46,021 nucleotides of DNA from Planctomycetota bacterium (GCA_016200265.1 JACQFE010000057.1:1-46021); one strand, 5' to 3'. Positions 24,938-34,483 are shown, numbered from the stretch's first letter. Notes: generated by a model not told the origin, from the letters alone. Numbers and translations: made by a program.

Positions 24938-26560
24938 CTAATGCGCATGCGCCGGCATCTCCGGCGGCACATACAACTCCTTCATCGCAGGAACTTCCGC
25001 CGACATCAACTCTCGGATGCGGGTCGCTCGATACAACCCTGAATATCCCGCGATGTCGTACAAATACTGCCCATCCTGCTTCGCGCCATCGGGCGGTGCG
25101 ATGGCTCTTTCAAATGATTGAAGCACGCCCGCCGCATTCATGAACGAGCCTTCGCGCTCGGCCCAGCCGCACGATGGAAAAATCATCCCCGCTCCCGTGC
25201 ACAATTCGTTCTCAAAGATGTCCTGCACGACGAGAAACTCGATTTTCTCGGCGATTTTCGCCGTCTCCTTCTCGACCCACGGCTCAGGATACCCGCCTGT
25301 GATCCACGCCGCCGAAAATTCTCCAGTCGTCGCTTTCTTGCAAAACTCGTCGAATGTCAAGGTGGTCCCGCCGAACGCCTTGAGTATCGTCTCGATACCT
25401 CGGCGATTCGGACATTTTTCCTTGAGGATCGTGAACTTTGTCGTGCCGTTGTTCGAGCCGATGGGGAATTTTCGATCTTCGCCTGAATACGGAATCAGCC
25501 CCGTGACGAGGGCCGCCGTCGGCGCGAGGCTTCGAATGAATTTGCAGAGCAGCCACGCCTCTTCACACGAAAGAAACGGCGAGAGCACGGCCGCCACTTT
25601 CGCAGCGCCGTCTCGCTTCACGAGTTCAGAAAATCGAAACCTGACGATATCGGGAACATCCGCCCAATCGGGCGATTCGTGGTCCATTCCACGTCGAACG
25701 ATTGGTTTGACAATCCGTTTTTTGTCGTGAACGTACTTGAACCCGAAGCGCCCTTCGTCGCACATCCACCAGGTGTTCACTTTCGGATTGAACCTCGGCT
25801 TGAGCCGGTACACCTTGTTGTCGGCGTGGTCGACGTGTATCGCACAACCGGTGGCGCATTTCGGACAGACCGATGACGTGCTGCGAAGTTCCCACACGCG
25901 GCGCTTGAACAAAAAGTCTTTGTCGAGCATGGCCCCCACCGGGCACACATCAACGACATTTCCTTGCAGCGGATTGTCCAGCGGCTTGCCGGGGAATGCG
26001 TCAATCTCGCAGCGGCTGCCGCGATTCACAATCCCCAGCTCGAACGTTCCGGACACTTCGTCCGTGACACGAACGCATCGCGAGCACATCACGCAGCGAT
26101 CCTGATAAAGCAGCGTGCGCGGGCCGATGTCTTTCTTGGGATTCTTCAGCTTCTGATCGACCATTCGCGAGGTGGGATTGCCGAACTTGTAGCTGTAATC
26201 CTGCAAATAGCATTCACCGGCCTGATCACACACCGGACAGTCCAGCGGATGGTTCAGCAGGAAGAATTCCATGCATACCCTCTGATTATGCTTCACCGTG
26301 TCGGAGCCGAATCGACAGATCAATCCATCCTTGACCGGCGTTTGGCAACTCGGCACGAGTTTCGGCGACCAGGAAAGCTCCTGCGTCTTGGGATTCGGCA
26401 TCATCATTTCCATGAGGCACAAGCGGCAAGAGGCCACGATGGAAAGCCCAGGGTGATAGCAGTAATGCGGCACATCCCAGCCCGCCTCCAGCGCGGCCTG
26501 CAGCACGGGAACTCCCGCCCGGCATTCGATCTCTTTGTTGTCGATGGTGATTTTGGGCAT
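24938..26560 (-). CDS. nuoG: NADH-quinone oxidoreductase subunit G, short form
   Basis: 540 residues. The N-terminal 2Fe-2S domain (CRAGVPVLQAA with YCYHPGLSIVASCRLC), the His-ligated cluster motif HPLDCPVCDQAGEC, the 4Fe-4S set CVMCSRCVRV with DVCPVGAM, and a further SVCPKCATGC (the N7-type or molybdopterin-oxidoreductase-like motif) are all present. The molybdopterin-like C-terminal domain is shorter than in the 700-900-residue homologues and is probably a reduced form. This subunit carries electrons from NuoF/E to NuoI. Confidence 0.93.
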   Translation of the reverse strand: MPKITIDNKEIECRAGVPVLQAALEAGWDVPHYCYHPGLSIVASCRLCLMEMMMPNPKTQELSWSPKLVPSCQTPVKDGLICRFGSDTVKHNQRVCMEFFLLNHPLDCPVCDQAGECYLQDYSYKFGNPTSRMVDQKLKNPKKDIGPRTLLYQDRCVMCSRCVRVTDEVSGTFELGIVNRGSRCEIDAFPGKPLDNPLQGNVVDVCPVGAMLDKDFLFKRRVWELRSTSSVCPKCATGCAIHVDHADNKVYRLKPRFNPKVNTWWMCDEGRFGFKYVHDKKRIVKPIVRRGMDHESPDWADVPDIVRFRFSELVKRDGAAKVAAVLSPFLSCEEAWLLCKFIRSLAPTAALVTGLIPYSGEDRKFPIGSNNGTTKFTILKEKCPNRRGIETILKAFGGTTLTFDEFCKKATTGEFSAAWITGGYPEPWVEKETAKIAEKIEFLVVQDIFENELCTGAGMIFPSCGWAEREGSFMNAAGVLQSFERAIAPPDGAKQDGQYLYDIAGYSGLYRATRIRELMSAEVPAMKELYVPPEMPAHAH

Positions 26561-26608
26561 CTCACTTCAATCTGTGCGCAGAAAATTCGTTCCGATGAGA
26601 GCAATGAC

Positions 26609-27916
26609 TCAATTCAGTACGCTCAACACCCTCTTCGCCCGACCCGCCGGCTGGGCACGGATGGCCGACTCCAGCTCGCCGCGGAACTTCTTGATAATCG
26701 TCTCAATCGGATACGTCGCTCCATCAGGAAGCCCGCAAATGCTCAAGCCGGGCATCATGCCCATGTTGCGCGCAGTTTGCAGCATGACGTCGAGGTCTTC
26801 GACACGACCGGCACCCATCGCGATTCGCGTCGCCATCTTGTGCATCCACGCCGTGCCCTCGCGGCATTGCGTACACTGGCCACAGGACTCGGTTCCGTAG
26901 AACCGTGCCATGTTGCGAAGCACGACGCGCATGTCAATCGAATCATCAATCACGACCGCAGCCGCCGTCCCCAGTCCGAGCAATCCAAACTTTCGCGGAT
27001 CCTCGAAATCCATCTTCATGTCGAATTCATTGGCCGAGATGATGCCCATCGATGCGCCGCCCGGCAGCACGGCCTTCGCCCTCTTTCCCGGTAACATCCC
27101 GCCGCCCATATCCTCGCGCTCCAAAAGATCGCGAACGCTGATCGTCATTGGCGATTCATAGCAACCCGGCTTCTTCACTGGACCGCTGATGCAGAATAGC
27201 TTCGGCCCCGTGCTATGCGGCGGCCCGATGCCCGTGAACCAAGCAGCCCCGCGCTCAATAATGTGCGGAACACAGGAAAGAGTTTCCACATTGTTCACGA
27301 CCGTCGGTCGGCGGAACAAACCCTCAACTGCGGGGAAAGGAGGCTTGATTCGAGGCCAGCCGCGCTTGCCTTCCAATGACTCGATCAGTCCGGTCTCCTC
27401 GCCGCACACATAAGCGCCCGCGCCGCGATGCACATAGCATTCCAGCGAATAATCAGTGCCAAAAATCTTTGTTCCAAGATATCCGGCCGCATAGGCCTCG
27501 TCGATCGCCCGCTGCACGATGTGAAACTGCTCATGAAACTCGACGCGCATGTAAATGTACGCGATCTGCGACTTGGTCGCATAGGCCGCGATGATCGTGC
27601 CCTCGATGAGTTGATGCGGATCGGTCTCCATGAGCACGCGGTTGCAGAACGTCGGCGGCTCGGACTCATCCGCATTCACGCAAAGCAGCGTGCGCGTGCG
27701 ATCCTTGGGCAGGAAGCTCCACTTCATGCCCGCCGGAAAACCCGCTCCGCCGCGACCGCGCAAATTGGCCTTCTTGACTTCCTCGACGACTTCGTCGGGC
27801 GTCATCTTAAGCGCTTTGCGCACGGCTCTGTAGCCACCGCGAGACTCATAGACCTTCAACGAGGTCGAGCCCGTGACGCCTCGATTTCGAAGTAGAATTG
27901 GCTCAAAATTCGCCAT
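26609..27916 (-). CDS. nuoF: NADH-quinone oxidoreductase subunit F (NADH and FMN binding)
   Basis: 435 residues, normal length. GRGGAGFPAGMKW is the NADH-binding glycine-rich loop, ESCGQCTQCREGTAWM holds three ligands of cluster N3, and SICGLPDGA supplies the fourth. The FMN-contacting segment reads NADESEPPTFCNR, with Pro88 where the family has Gly in NADESEPGTFKDR and Cys where it has Lys. That is a notable deviation from the consensus I know, and worth comparing with close relatives. It oxidises NADH and feeds electrons to NuoE/G. Confidence 0.94.
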   Translation of the reverse strand: MANFEPILLRNRGVTGSTSLKVYESRGGYRAVRKALKMTPDEVVEEVKKANLRGRGGAGFPAGMKWSFLPKDRTRTLLCVNADESEPPTFCNRVLMETDPHQLIEGTIIAAYATKSQIAYIYMRVEFHEQFHIVQRAIDEAYAAGYLGTKIFGTDYSLECYVHRGAGAYVCGEETGLIESLEGKRGWPRIKPPFPAVEGLFRRPTVVNNVETLSCVPHIIERGAAWFTGIGPPHSTGPKLFCISGPVKKPGCYESPMTISVRDLLEREDMGGGMLPGKRAKAVLPGGASMGIISANEFDMKMDFEDPRKFGLLGLGTAAAVVIDDSIDMRVVLRNMARFYGTESCGQCTQCREGTAWMHKMATRIAMGAGRVEDLDVMLQTARNMGMMPGLSICGLPDGATYPIETIIKKFRGELESAIRAQPAGRAKRVLSVLN

Positions 27917-28014
27917 TGATTACCTTGAATACAATATCGGAGAAATCAACCGCTACGCCGCCCTGAATCGTGCATACCCACGCACCACGCGGTATAAAAA
28001 ATCGCATGCATTTC

Positions 28015-29334
28015 TCACGAACTCCAAATACAAACGTGCGGCAGCGGCAGGATCGCGCGGAAATAAAAGATGCTCCACGCGATCATCCCCAGCGTGATCC
28101 AGCGCCGCTTTGGAATAATACACCGAGAAGCGATTAGTGCTAGGACCACCGGCAGATAGTCCAGTGAGTAGCGATTGTATCCTCGCTGCACGGCACCTGT
28201 TGCATGCCAGAATGAAAGCAAAATGAATAGCAAAATCGCCGCAGCGAACAAGACGCGCCGCGTCGGGTCGCGCCAGGTCTCCTGCAAATCGAAGAAAATC
28301 CACAGCAAGAGTGGAGTCGTCCACCAAATTCCTGTGCCCATCGTATTGGGTGTAAGATATGTCTCCCGCCTCCCATCGATCTCAATGCTGTGTACATTGG
28401 GAAGGCCGACATTGGCATGGTATAGATTGCGAGGCACCCACGCAACCGAAAGGAGGCCATGTGCCCGGGCCTCCCGCGCGAACACATCCTCCCTTCCCTC
28501 GTGATTCAGCATGTAGCCCGTGTGAAGCGGATTCCCGAATTTCAAAAAATTCAGGGTGCCGTAAAGACCGACAATCGCGCCGATCGACACGAAAGCACAG
28601 ACCAAAGGCGTCCTGCCGGCTTGCGGCTTTACCCTCCACGCCATCCAAACAAGCGGAATGCAAAACACAAGGGTCAGTTGTCTTGAAAGGGCAGTGCAGG
28701 CAAGTCCCAATCCTGCAAGCCACACTCGCCTTTTCCCGAAATAGTCAATCAGAAAAATCAATACACCCAACGAGGCGAGCACGTGGTTCACATCATAGGG
28801 TGGCGCGCCTCGGATCACTTTATCCGAGACAGGAAGGAAGCTCGTGCCACATGCGAAACCAATCGCCAGGACACAGCCCCATAGATCCGAATTCGTCAAG
28901 CGACGAAATAAAACGAATGCCAGCAGCGGCACGGCAAGAACGAGCAAGACGACAAACGCATGTGGAATTCCTTGAGAAATCGGGACAACCACAGCCGCGA
29001 GAATCGTAAACATGGGTGGGAAATAGCTGAACACTCGGCCTTGATACACAGCCGTATCCCACTTTCGTTCCGGCAGGTCCAGACGTCCAGACCACCAGGC
29101 TTCAGCCTCGCCAATCTGCGCGTTCTCGCGAATCCCAAACACGACATCCGGTCGCCAAAGTCTCGCGGGCATGAGCGCGCAAAACGTGAACAAGACAATT
29201 GACGCGCCGGAAGCCGGACCGAAATAACCGGTCAGTGTTTTGTTCCTTGCGAATCGATGAACTACGAAGGAATTGTGTCGCGAAAGGCGTGCCTCAGTCG
29301 GATCTGCCACTGCATCGCGAGGCTTGTTTCCCAT
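28015..29334 (-). CDS. Multi-pass membrane protein, glycosyltransferase-like, inserted in the nuo operon
   Basis: 439 residues with about ten hydrophobic spans. A polar first loop has WDTAVYQGRVFSYFPPMFTI, an extracytoplasmic loop with RENAQIGEAEAWW precedes it, and a later loop includes LNHEGREDVFAREARAHGL. This architecture recalls C-type glycosyltransferases (PMT/ArnT-like, GT-C or DUF2029-type), with acidic residues in the first loop, but no diagnostic motif is certain. It lies between nuoE and nuoF in the same direction, 31 bases after nuoE, and has no known role in complex I. The 98-base gap to nuoF is larger than most in the operon. Probably a passenger gene. Confidence 0.6.
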   Translation of the reverse strand: MGNKPRDAVADPTEARLSRHNSFVVHRFARNKTLTGYFGPASGASIVLFTFCALMPARLWRPDVVFGIRENAQIGEAEAWWSGRLDLPERKWDTAVYQGRVFSYFPPMFTILAAVVVPISQGIPHAFVVLLVLAVPLLAFVLFRRLTNSDLWGCVLAIGFACGTSFLPVSDKVIRGAPPYDVNHVLASLGVLIFLIDYFGKRRVWLAGLGLACTALSRQLTLVFCIPLVWMAWRVKPQAGRTPLVCAFVSIGAIVGLYGTLNFLKFGNPLHTGYMLNHEGREDVFAREARAHGLLSVAWVPRNLYHANVGLPNVHSIEIDGRRETYLTPNTMGTGIWWTTPLLLWIFFDLQETWRDPTRRVLFAAAILLFILLSFWHATGAVQRGYNRYSLDYLPVVLALIASRCIIPKRRWITLGMIAWSIFYFRAILPLPHVCIWSS

Positions 29335-29365
29335 GGCAACTGCCGTTCACGCGACCGCAGGTGTA

Positions 29366-30022
29366 TCAGGATTCTCGCATTTCGCGAACGTCGGACGTAG
29401 TCCCCACGAGGTCTTCGGCCTGGCTGTTTTGCGACGCCGGATCCGCGGCAGTCTTTGCTGGTGCGTCGAATAGATCACTTCGCGGAATTTCCAGCCGCGC
29501 ATTGGCATGATCCGCGAGCAGCTTCACGACATCCTCCGCCCTGACGCGCTTGTGCAGCTTTTCATTGATGATCACGCATGGGGCATGGTCGCAGCCGGCC
29601 AGGCATTCCTCAGTCACGAGGCTGTAGGCGCCGTCCGCAGTCGTTTCATGCTCGTCAATGCCGAGTCGCTTCTTCAGTTCTTCCAGAACGGCCACGCCGC
29701 CCATGACCTCACACGAAACGCTCCGGCAGGCAACGATCACTTTCTTGCCCTTGGAGTGCGTCCAGAAATGCGTGTAAAACGAAATCGTGTCGATCACATC
29801 GGAAGGCTGAATTTCGAGCAGCGCGGCGATCTCCGCCATCGCCTTCCAGGAAATGTGCCCCAGCGCGTCCTGCACGATGTGCAAAGCCGGAAGCAGCACG
29901 GCCCGCTTGGTTTCGTAACGCGGAAAGAACCCGCGGATTTTTTCACGCACGGCCTCCGTCAGCACCGGCGGTGCCTTGGGATCCATCACGGGAAGGTTTC
30001 GATTAATCGTCTGCCAAGACAT
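29366..30022 (-). CDS. nuoE: NADH-quinone oxidoreductase subunit E (2Fe-2S thioredoxin-like)
   Basis: 218 residues from ATG at 30022 (MSWQTINRNLP), preceded by AAAGAGAGCA. The start 57 bases further upstream lies in repeat-flanked sequence and is less likely. The N-terminal helical bundle has FPRYETKRAVLLPALHIVQD; the four 2Fe-2S ligands lie in CRSVSC and ECLAGCDHAPC. The C-terminal 50 residues (from EIPRSDLFDAPAKTA) are a low-complexity extension not typical of the family. NuoE forms the flavoprotein unit with NuoF. Confidence 0.93.
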   Translation of the reverse strand: MSWQTINRNLPVMDPKAPPVLTEAVREKIRGFFPRYETKRAVLLPALHIVQDALGHISWKAMAEIAALLEIQPSDVIDTISFYTHFWTHSKGKKVIVACRSVSCEVMGGVAVLEELKKRLGIDEHETTADGAYSLVTEECLAGCDHAPCVIINEKLHKRVRAEDVVKLLADHANARLEIPRSDLFDAPAKTAADPASQNSQAEDLVGTTSDVREMRES

Positions 30023-30080
30023 TGCTCTCTTTACACTCCTCGACAGCTTCAACAACCGCTCTCCCGCCGGCTGCGCCAAG

Positions 30081-30122
30081 AACCCCTCTCCTTCTCGGGG
30101 AGAGGGGCAGGGGTGAGGGTCG
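30081..30122. repeat. Dispersed palindromic repeat, copy A (nuoE-upstream gap)
   Basis: AACCCCTCTCCTTCTCGGGG and onward: a 9-bp stem (CCCCTCTCC / GGAGAGGGG, 30083-30107) followed by CAGGGGTGAGGGTCG. A second, slightly decayed copy lies at 34445-34483 in the same orientation. It occupies the 126-base gap between nuoE and the nucleotidyltransferase-like gene. Confidence 0.75.
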
Positions 30123-30148
30123 ATTCGTAATTGGCTACTGACCGTTCA

Positions 30149-30814
30149 TTAGAAAATGGGCCGCGCCGTGAACCATTCCATCGTGTCGCGAACATACCGC
30201 AAGCGCTCAAGCAAGTCTTCCGGCAGCTCGCTAGCCAACTTTGAGTCGATCAGCCCGACGCGAAGCATATCTTCAATATGAACTTGATCGTGCCGTCGAT
30301 TTGCTTCCAGCTTCATCCGTACAAGTTCCGGCAACACGACCACCATGTATCCTTGCCGAGACCGCACTGCCATTTCCACGCTCGGCGCCGGAAGACACCC
30401 TGATCGAACGGGCTCATCAGCCAATATGACATGAACCGCCCGTTTAGGAGACGGATTTTCCTTTTCCACAAAGATCGGAATATCCAGCACTTCTTCCCGA
30501 ACCAATCCGGCGGAGGCGACGGCGTCTGCGGCCCGATCCAAATCCGAGCGGCGTAATAGCACATCGACATCCTTCGTACTTCTTATCGCCTCGGGATCAA
30601 TGGTCGAAACCCATGCGGCCACCGCGTTTCCGCCAATGATCGCATACGGAATCCCGGCTGCATCCAGCGCCTTTGTGAACCGCCGCAACTGTTCTTCAAC
30701 GCGTTCAATCGCCATAAACGCCGCCTTAAAATCAGGAGTGACGCCTCGCCAAAGCGATTCCACGCCTGTCTTGGGTATGTCAGGACGATTGGTTTTTCGG
30801 ATCAGGAACGCCAT
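30149..30814 (-). CDS. Nucleotidyltransferase-fold protein (AbiEii/MNT-like), inserted in the nuo operon
   Basis: 221 residues. IPYAIIGGNAVAAW followed by RSTKDVDVLL matches the GG...(R)xTxDhDhhh core of minimal nucleotidyltransferases, where GG binds nucleotide and the two Asp bind metal. A third acidic region around EKENPSPKRAVHVIL is less certain. Such proteins include toxin components (AbiEii, MNT) and domains annotated as 'nucleotidyl transferase'. A HEPN or other partner gene is not adjacent. It sits in line between nuoD and nuoE, with repeats on one side and a TTCCGCA tandem on the other, so it looks like an insertion. The start could be an internal Met at the MAIERVEEQL segment. Confidence 0.6.
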   Translation of the reverse strand: MAFLIRKTNRPDIPKTGVESLWRGVTPDFKAAFMAIERVEEQLRRFTKALDAAGIPYAIIGGNAVAAWVSTIDPEAIRSTKDVDVLLRRSDLDRAADAVASAGLVREEVLDIPIFVEKENPSPKRAVHVILADEPVRSGCLPAPSVEMAVRSRQGYMVVVLPELVRMKLEANRRHDQVHIEDMLRVGLIDSKLASELPEDLLERLRYVRDTMEWFTARPIF

Positions 30815-30854
30815 CGATTTCGCCTTCTATTCCGCATTCCGCATTCAGCCTTCT

Positions 30855-32123
30855 CTACCGATCCAATTCCGCAGCGATAATATTCAGACTTCCAAGCACC
30901 GCGATGACGTCGCTGATCTGGTGGCCAACGACCAGCTTTTCGAACACCTGATAATTGATGAACGACGGCGGGCGGCAACGCGCCCGATACGCACACTTTC
31001 CACCATCGCTGGCAATGAAGAATCCCAATTCACCGTTCGCGGTTTCATTCGCTCCGTAAACCTCGCCCACCGGCGGTGTGAATCCCCGATTGGTCATGAT
31101 CTGCTCAAAATGATGAATCAAACCCTCGATGCTGAAATAAACTTCCTTCTTGTCGGGCAGCGTAATCTTGCCCTCGGGAAGGACATCAACCGGCCCTTCG
31201 GGAATCGAATCCACAAGCTGCAAGATGATCTTGATCGACTCGCGCATCTCCGCAAGCCGCACCAAGTACCGCGCATAGCAATCACCGCCCGTGCTTACCG
31301 GCACTTTGAATTGAACGGCCGGTGCGTCCTTGCCATCCCAATTGTCTGCGTAGCACAAATACGGTTCGTCTTTCCGAAGATCGCGCCGCACGCCGCTGGC
31401 TCGGGCAAGCGGACCCGTCCAACCCCAGTCGATCGCGTCCTCGCGACTGAGATAACCGATACCTTTCGTTCGATCGATGAAAATGCGATTCCGCGTGAGC
31501 AGGCTTTCCGCATCATCAAGCGCCTTGGGCAGCGTCTCGGTGCAATATTTCTTGACCTCGGCGGGCCAATCGGGCGTGATGTCCGCCGAAAGCCCACCGA
31601 CGCGCGTGTAAGTATTATGAAATCGCGCCCCGCTGATTTCCTCGAGCAAATCGTAAATCGGCTCGCGAGCATTAAACAAGTACAAGAACGCGGTGAAGCC
31701 TCCAAGGTCCAACCCGGCCGCCCCAACGCACAGCAAGTGATCCTGAATCCGTGAAAGTTCGGCCACAATCGTGCGGATCGCTTTGCAGCGCGGCGTCAAT
31801 TCAATGCCGAAGAGTTTTTCACACGCATGATGCCAGGCGACGTTGTTTGCTTGTGGCGAAATATAGTTCATCCGCTCCGTGACGGTGACATACTGATTGT
31901 AGTCAAGATGCTCGCCAAGCTTTTCGAATCCGCTATGAAGATATCCGATGTGAACAGTGCAGTTGAGCACCCGCTCACCATCCAGCTCCAGCACGTGCCT
32001 GAGCGTCGTGTGACACGCAGGATGCTGTGGCCCCAGATTCAGAACCCACGTGTCGCCGCCGAGCTCTTCACGCTCATACGTGGCCCCGGTATATTCAGGC
32101 ATTGACGTGGTTGTTGTCATCAA
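30855..32123 (-). CDS. nuoD: NADH-quinone oxidoreductase subunit D
   Basis: 422 residues, the 49-kDa-type subunit that forms the quinone pocket with NuoB. NLGPQHPACHTTLRHVLELDG is the conserved N-terminal beta-hairpin with its quinone-site His, and the His/Asp region HIGYLHSGFEKLGE, the CVGAAGLDLGG loop and GANETANGELGF are present. The C-terminus is GSLNIIAAELDR, close to the family's GSLDIVLGEVDR ending. A 205-base gap to nuoC, larger than elsewhere in the operon, contains no gene that I can support. Confidence 0.95.
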   Translation of the reverse strand: MMTTTTSMPEYTGATYEREELGGDTWVLNLGPQHPACHTTLRHVLELDGERVLNCTVHIGYLHSGFEKLGEHLDYNQYVTVTERMNYISPQANNVAWHHACEKLFGIELTPRCKAIRTIVAELSRIQDHLLCVGAAGLDLGGFTAFLYLFNAREPIYDLLEEISGARFHNTYTRVGGLSADITPDWPAEVKKYCTETLPKALDDAESLLTRNRIFIDRTKGIGYLSREDAIDWGWTGPLARASGVRRDLRKDEPYLCYADNWDGKDAPAVQFKVPVSTGGDCYARYLVRLAEMRESIKIILQLVDSIPEGPVDVLPEGKITLPDKKEVYFSIEGLIHHFEQIMTNRGFTPPVGEVYGANETANGELGFFIASDGGKCAYRARCRPPSFINYQVFEKLVVGHQISDVIAVLGSLNIIAAELDR

Positions 32124-32328
32124 CTTTGACCTTCTTCATCCAATCAAGAATCAGATTTTACCCCGCCGACCTCTGATTTCTGATCGTTACGCACAACCCA
32201 GACGCCGAGACTGACCCAGATCACAACGGTGCTTCCAATCAATTGTCCTTCCGGTGACTCGACAAATCTCCGAGATCAGGTTCCCGTCAAGCCCGTCGAC
32301 ACATTGGTGCTCGACCGGCAACCGCGCC

Positions 32329-32871
32329 TCACGCACTCTCGCGCACGATTCGCTCGAAGTCTTCGCGTTCTCCTCGACCGGTCACCGGATAGTCCTTCCG
32401 CAGCGGATGCGCCTTGAAAGTCTCCCAAGTCATGATTCGGCGAAGATCAGGATGTCCGGTGAACTTGATCCCGAACAGGTCCCAGACCTCCCGCTCGAGC
32501 CAAACCGCTCCCTGCCACACCGATGTCACCGATGGCACTTCCGGCGAAGGATCATTCACAAAGCATTTGACCCAAAGTCGATGCTCATGTGAAATCGAAA
32601 GCAGACTGTAAATCACGCCATAACGATCGGTCGCGTTCGGAAAATTCAGATAATCAACGCAGGTCAGGTCGCACAACTGCTCAAATTGGCAACTCGGATC
32701 GCGCCGAAGGAATTGCATGACGGCCAGCAACCGCGCCGCTGGCACGCGAACGCACACTTGCTCATTCGATTTGTCTTTGCTCGCAAGCAGCGGTGCGGGC
32801 GAAAACTCAATATTCGAAAATGCGGTCTCTAACGCGGGCAAAACTACATCTGCATTTTTTGTCTCGATCAT
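32329..32871 (-). CDS. nuoC: NADH-quinone oxidoreductase subunit C
   Basis: 180 residues, the 30-kDa-type subunit. [36 protein letters not shown] and [21 protein letters not shown] followed by [12 protein letters not shown] are the family's conserved blocks. It overlaps nuoB by four bases (ATGA). It is separate from nuoD, unlike the fused NuoCD of enterobacteria. Confidence 0.95.
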   Translation of the reverse strand: MIETKNADVVLPALETAFSNIEFSPAPLLASKDKSNEQVCVRVPAARLLAVMQFLRRDPSCQFEQLCDLTCVDYLNFPNATDRYGVIYSLLSISHEHRLWVKCFVNDPSPEVPSVTSVWQGAVWLEREVWDLFGIKFTGHPDLRRIMTWETFKAHPLRKDYPVTGRGEREDFERIVRESA

Positions 32872-33485
32872 CCCTGTTTTCCAGCATCGACACTCACTTG
32901 GACCGTCGGCTCGATCGTGAGCCCCATGCCCTTGCGACGCTCTCCACTGCTCTTCACGCCTTCTTTATCGATGATGCGCTGGATCGCCATCACACCCTCA
33001 ATCAGCGTCTCAGGTCGCGGCGGGCAGCCCGGCACATAGACATCGACCGGCAGGAACTGATCGATACCCTGCACCACCGCATAGGTGTCAAACACACCGC
33101 CCGTGCTCGCACAAGCACCCATGCTGATCACCCACTTGGGCTCCGACATCTGCATGTAGGTTCGCTGCAGCACCGGCATGGACTTGATTGCCACGCGGCC
33201 CGCGCAAATCAGAAGGTCGCATTGTCGCGGCGTAAAGCGCATCGCCTCCGCGCCGAATCGACCAATGTCATAGCGGCTCGCGCCCGTCGCCATGAGCTCG
33301 ATACCGCAACATGCCGTCGCAAACGGCATCGGCCAAAGCGAGTTCTTTCGAGCCCAGTTAACCGTGCCTTCGCGCAGAAGGTCCATGAGGTGGTCGAGCC
33401 GAGTGGACAGCCATTCCTCACGGCTTGCCTGATACTGCTGCGAAATGGGAAGAGCTACGCCCAATCCAACGCCCCCTTTTTCCAT
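32868..33485 (-). CDS. nuoB: NADH-quinone oxidoreductase subunit B (cluster N2)
   Basis: 205 residues. The N2 ligands are visible: the tandem Cys pair in [15 protein letters not shown], the Cys in [14 protein letters not shown] and the Cys in [11 protein letters not shown]2 is the last cluster before quinone. The start overlaps nuoA by 31 bases, and there is no better downstream ATG that keeps the conserved N-terminal region. Confidence 0.95.
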   Translation of the reverse strand: MEKGGVGLGVALPISQQYQASREEWLSTRLDHLMDLLREGTVNWARKNSLWPMPFATACCGIELMATGASRYDIGRFGAEAMRFTPRQCDLLICAGRVAIKSMPVLQRTYMQMSEPKWVISMGACASTGGVFDTYAVVQGIDQFLPVDVYVPGCPPRPETLIEGVMAIQRIIDKEGVKSSGERRKGMGLTIEPTVQVSVDAGKQG

Positions 33486-33871
33486 TCGTAGATGAGCCCG
33501 AATAAGAGCAACGCAAAAAAGATTCCCATGCCGACGAGCAAAAAGTTCTTGTCGGCGACTCCTCCGCTCTCTAGTGGAAACGTCTTTCCCTCAGTTGCGG
33601 CCGCATAAAACGCCGTCGCCCAAGGCCACAAGAAAATGACTTCAACGTCGAACAACATGAAAAGCATCGCGACGACATAAAATCGGATGTTGAGTCGGCG
33701 GCGAGCATCGACGATGACGGGCATGCCGGATTCATATGCCGCATCCTTCACCGGCCCGTGCCGTCGAGGGCCGATGACATGAGCGAGAACGAGCATTGCA
33801 GTGGCAATTCCGGCAACGATCAAAATCGTCACCGCGATCGCCGCATAAGATTGCAGAAATGATTCGTTCAT
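33455..33871 (-). CDS. nuoA: NADH-quinone oxidoreductase subunit A
   Basis: 138 residues and three spans, the first gene of the nuo operon. [20 protein letters not shown] follows span 1 and contains the conserved Glu/Ser of the loop near the quinone channel; [12 protein letters not shown] is the conserved acidic motif of span 2. Upstream lie 170 bases before the next gene, with a small hairpin (CCGGAC-TCTGT-GTCCGG, 33882-33898) in the likely leader. The AT-rich TTTTATAGGG about 45 bases upstream is a weak -10 candidate only. Confidence 0.94.
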   Translation of the reverse strand: MNESFLQSYAAIAVTILIVAGIATAMLVLAHVIGPRRHGPVKDAAYESGMPVIVDARRRLNIRFYVVAMLFMLFDVEVIFLWPWATAFYAAATEGKTFPLESGGVADKNFLLVGMGIFFALLLFGLIYEWKKGALDWA

Positions 33872-34043
33872 CTGACACCGGCCGGACTCTGTGTCCGGGT
33901 ACTTCTATTCCCCTATAAAACACTACAGGACACGCTTGCTACGGGCAAGTGAAACTTTTCACAATCTTGTCGTAGCTGTAGGCAATATCGACACTTACGA
34001 ATTGATTTCTTGTCCAGAAAGCGTCCGAAAAGTCCGGCCGAAC

Positions 34044-34409
34044 TTACAGTGGAATTTCCGTTACCTCATGGAAGACGCGAACCCGCGCTTCGAGAATCGA
34101 TAACTCTGGCGGATCTTCCGCTGATGAAATTTCCCCTGCTTCTCGAATCGCCGCCCGCAATCGATCACAGTCCGCCAACGGCGGCGACGTCACAAAGAAG
34201 TTGATTCCACCAGGTCCGACGCAAACGAGCGACCGCTCGACGGTGACAACGTCGAGATCAAGTCGGCACTTCGTGACCGCGTCGCAGGCCTCGTCAAGAA
34301 GATCGCTGAATGTTCGCCGAAGAACATCGAGTTCGATTTCACCAGTCGGAATCGTAACCGCTCGAGTGCCAAAGAAAATCTCTCCGCGCCCACGCCCACC
34401 CGATGACAC
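34044..34409 (-). CDS. Hypothetical protein
   Basis: 121 residues from a GTG start with GGAG six bases upstream. The sequence has regular amphipathic structure (LDVLRRTFSDLLDEACDAV, then LDLDVVTVERSLVCVGPGG and INFFVTSPPLADCDRLRAAI), which is unlike a shadow frame. No family, signal peptide or membrane span is recognised. It lies between the OmpA-type gene and nuoA on the same strand. A competing frame on the same strand has weaker structure. Confidence 0.45.
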   Translation of the reverse strand: MSSGGRGRGEIFFGTRAVTIPTGEIELDVLRRTFSDLLDEACDAVTKCRLDLDVVTVERSLVCVGPGGINFFVTSPPLADCDRLRAAIREAGEISSAEDPPELSILEARVRVFHEVTEIPL

Positions 34410-34444
34410 GCAATGCTCCGAATCGAAGTTGAGCCTTGTCTCAA

Positions 34445-34483
34445 AACCCCTCTCTCATTGTAGAGGGCAGGGTGAGGGTATCG
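34445..34483. repeat. Dispersed palindromic repeat, copy B
   Basis: AACCCCTCTCTCATTGTAGA and onward, ending CAGGGTGAGGGTATCG. It aligns along its whole length with the copy at 30081-30122, with a shorter stem and two single-base losses. The rest of the roughly 210-base gap between the hypothetical gene and the OmpA-type gene holds one copy of a CGCAGATT triple repeat (34561-34590) and no gene. Confidence 0.7.

Noticed and set aside
33882..33898. Hairpin ahead of nuoA as a riboswitch
   Set aside because: Only a six-bp stem, no recognised riboswitch core.
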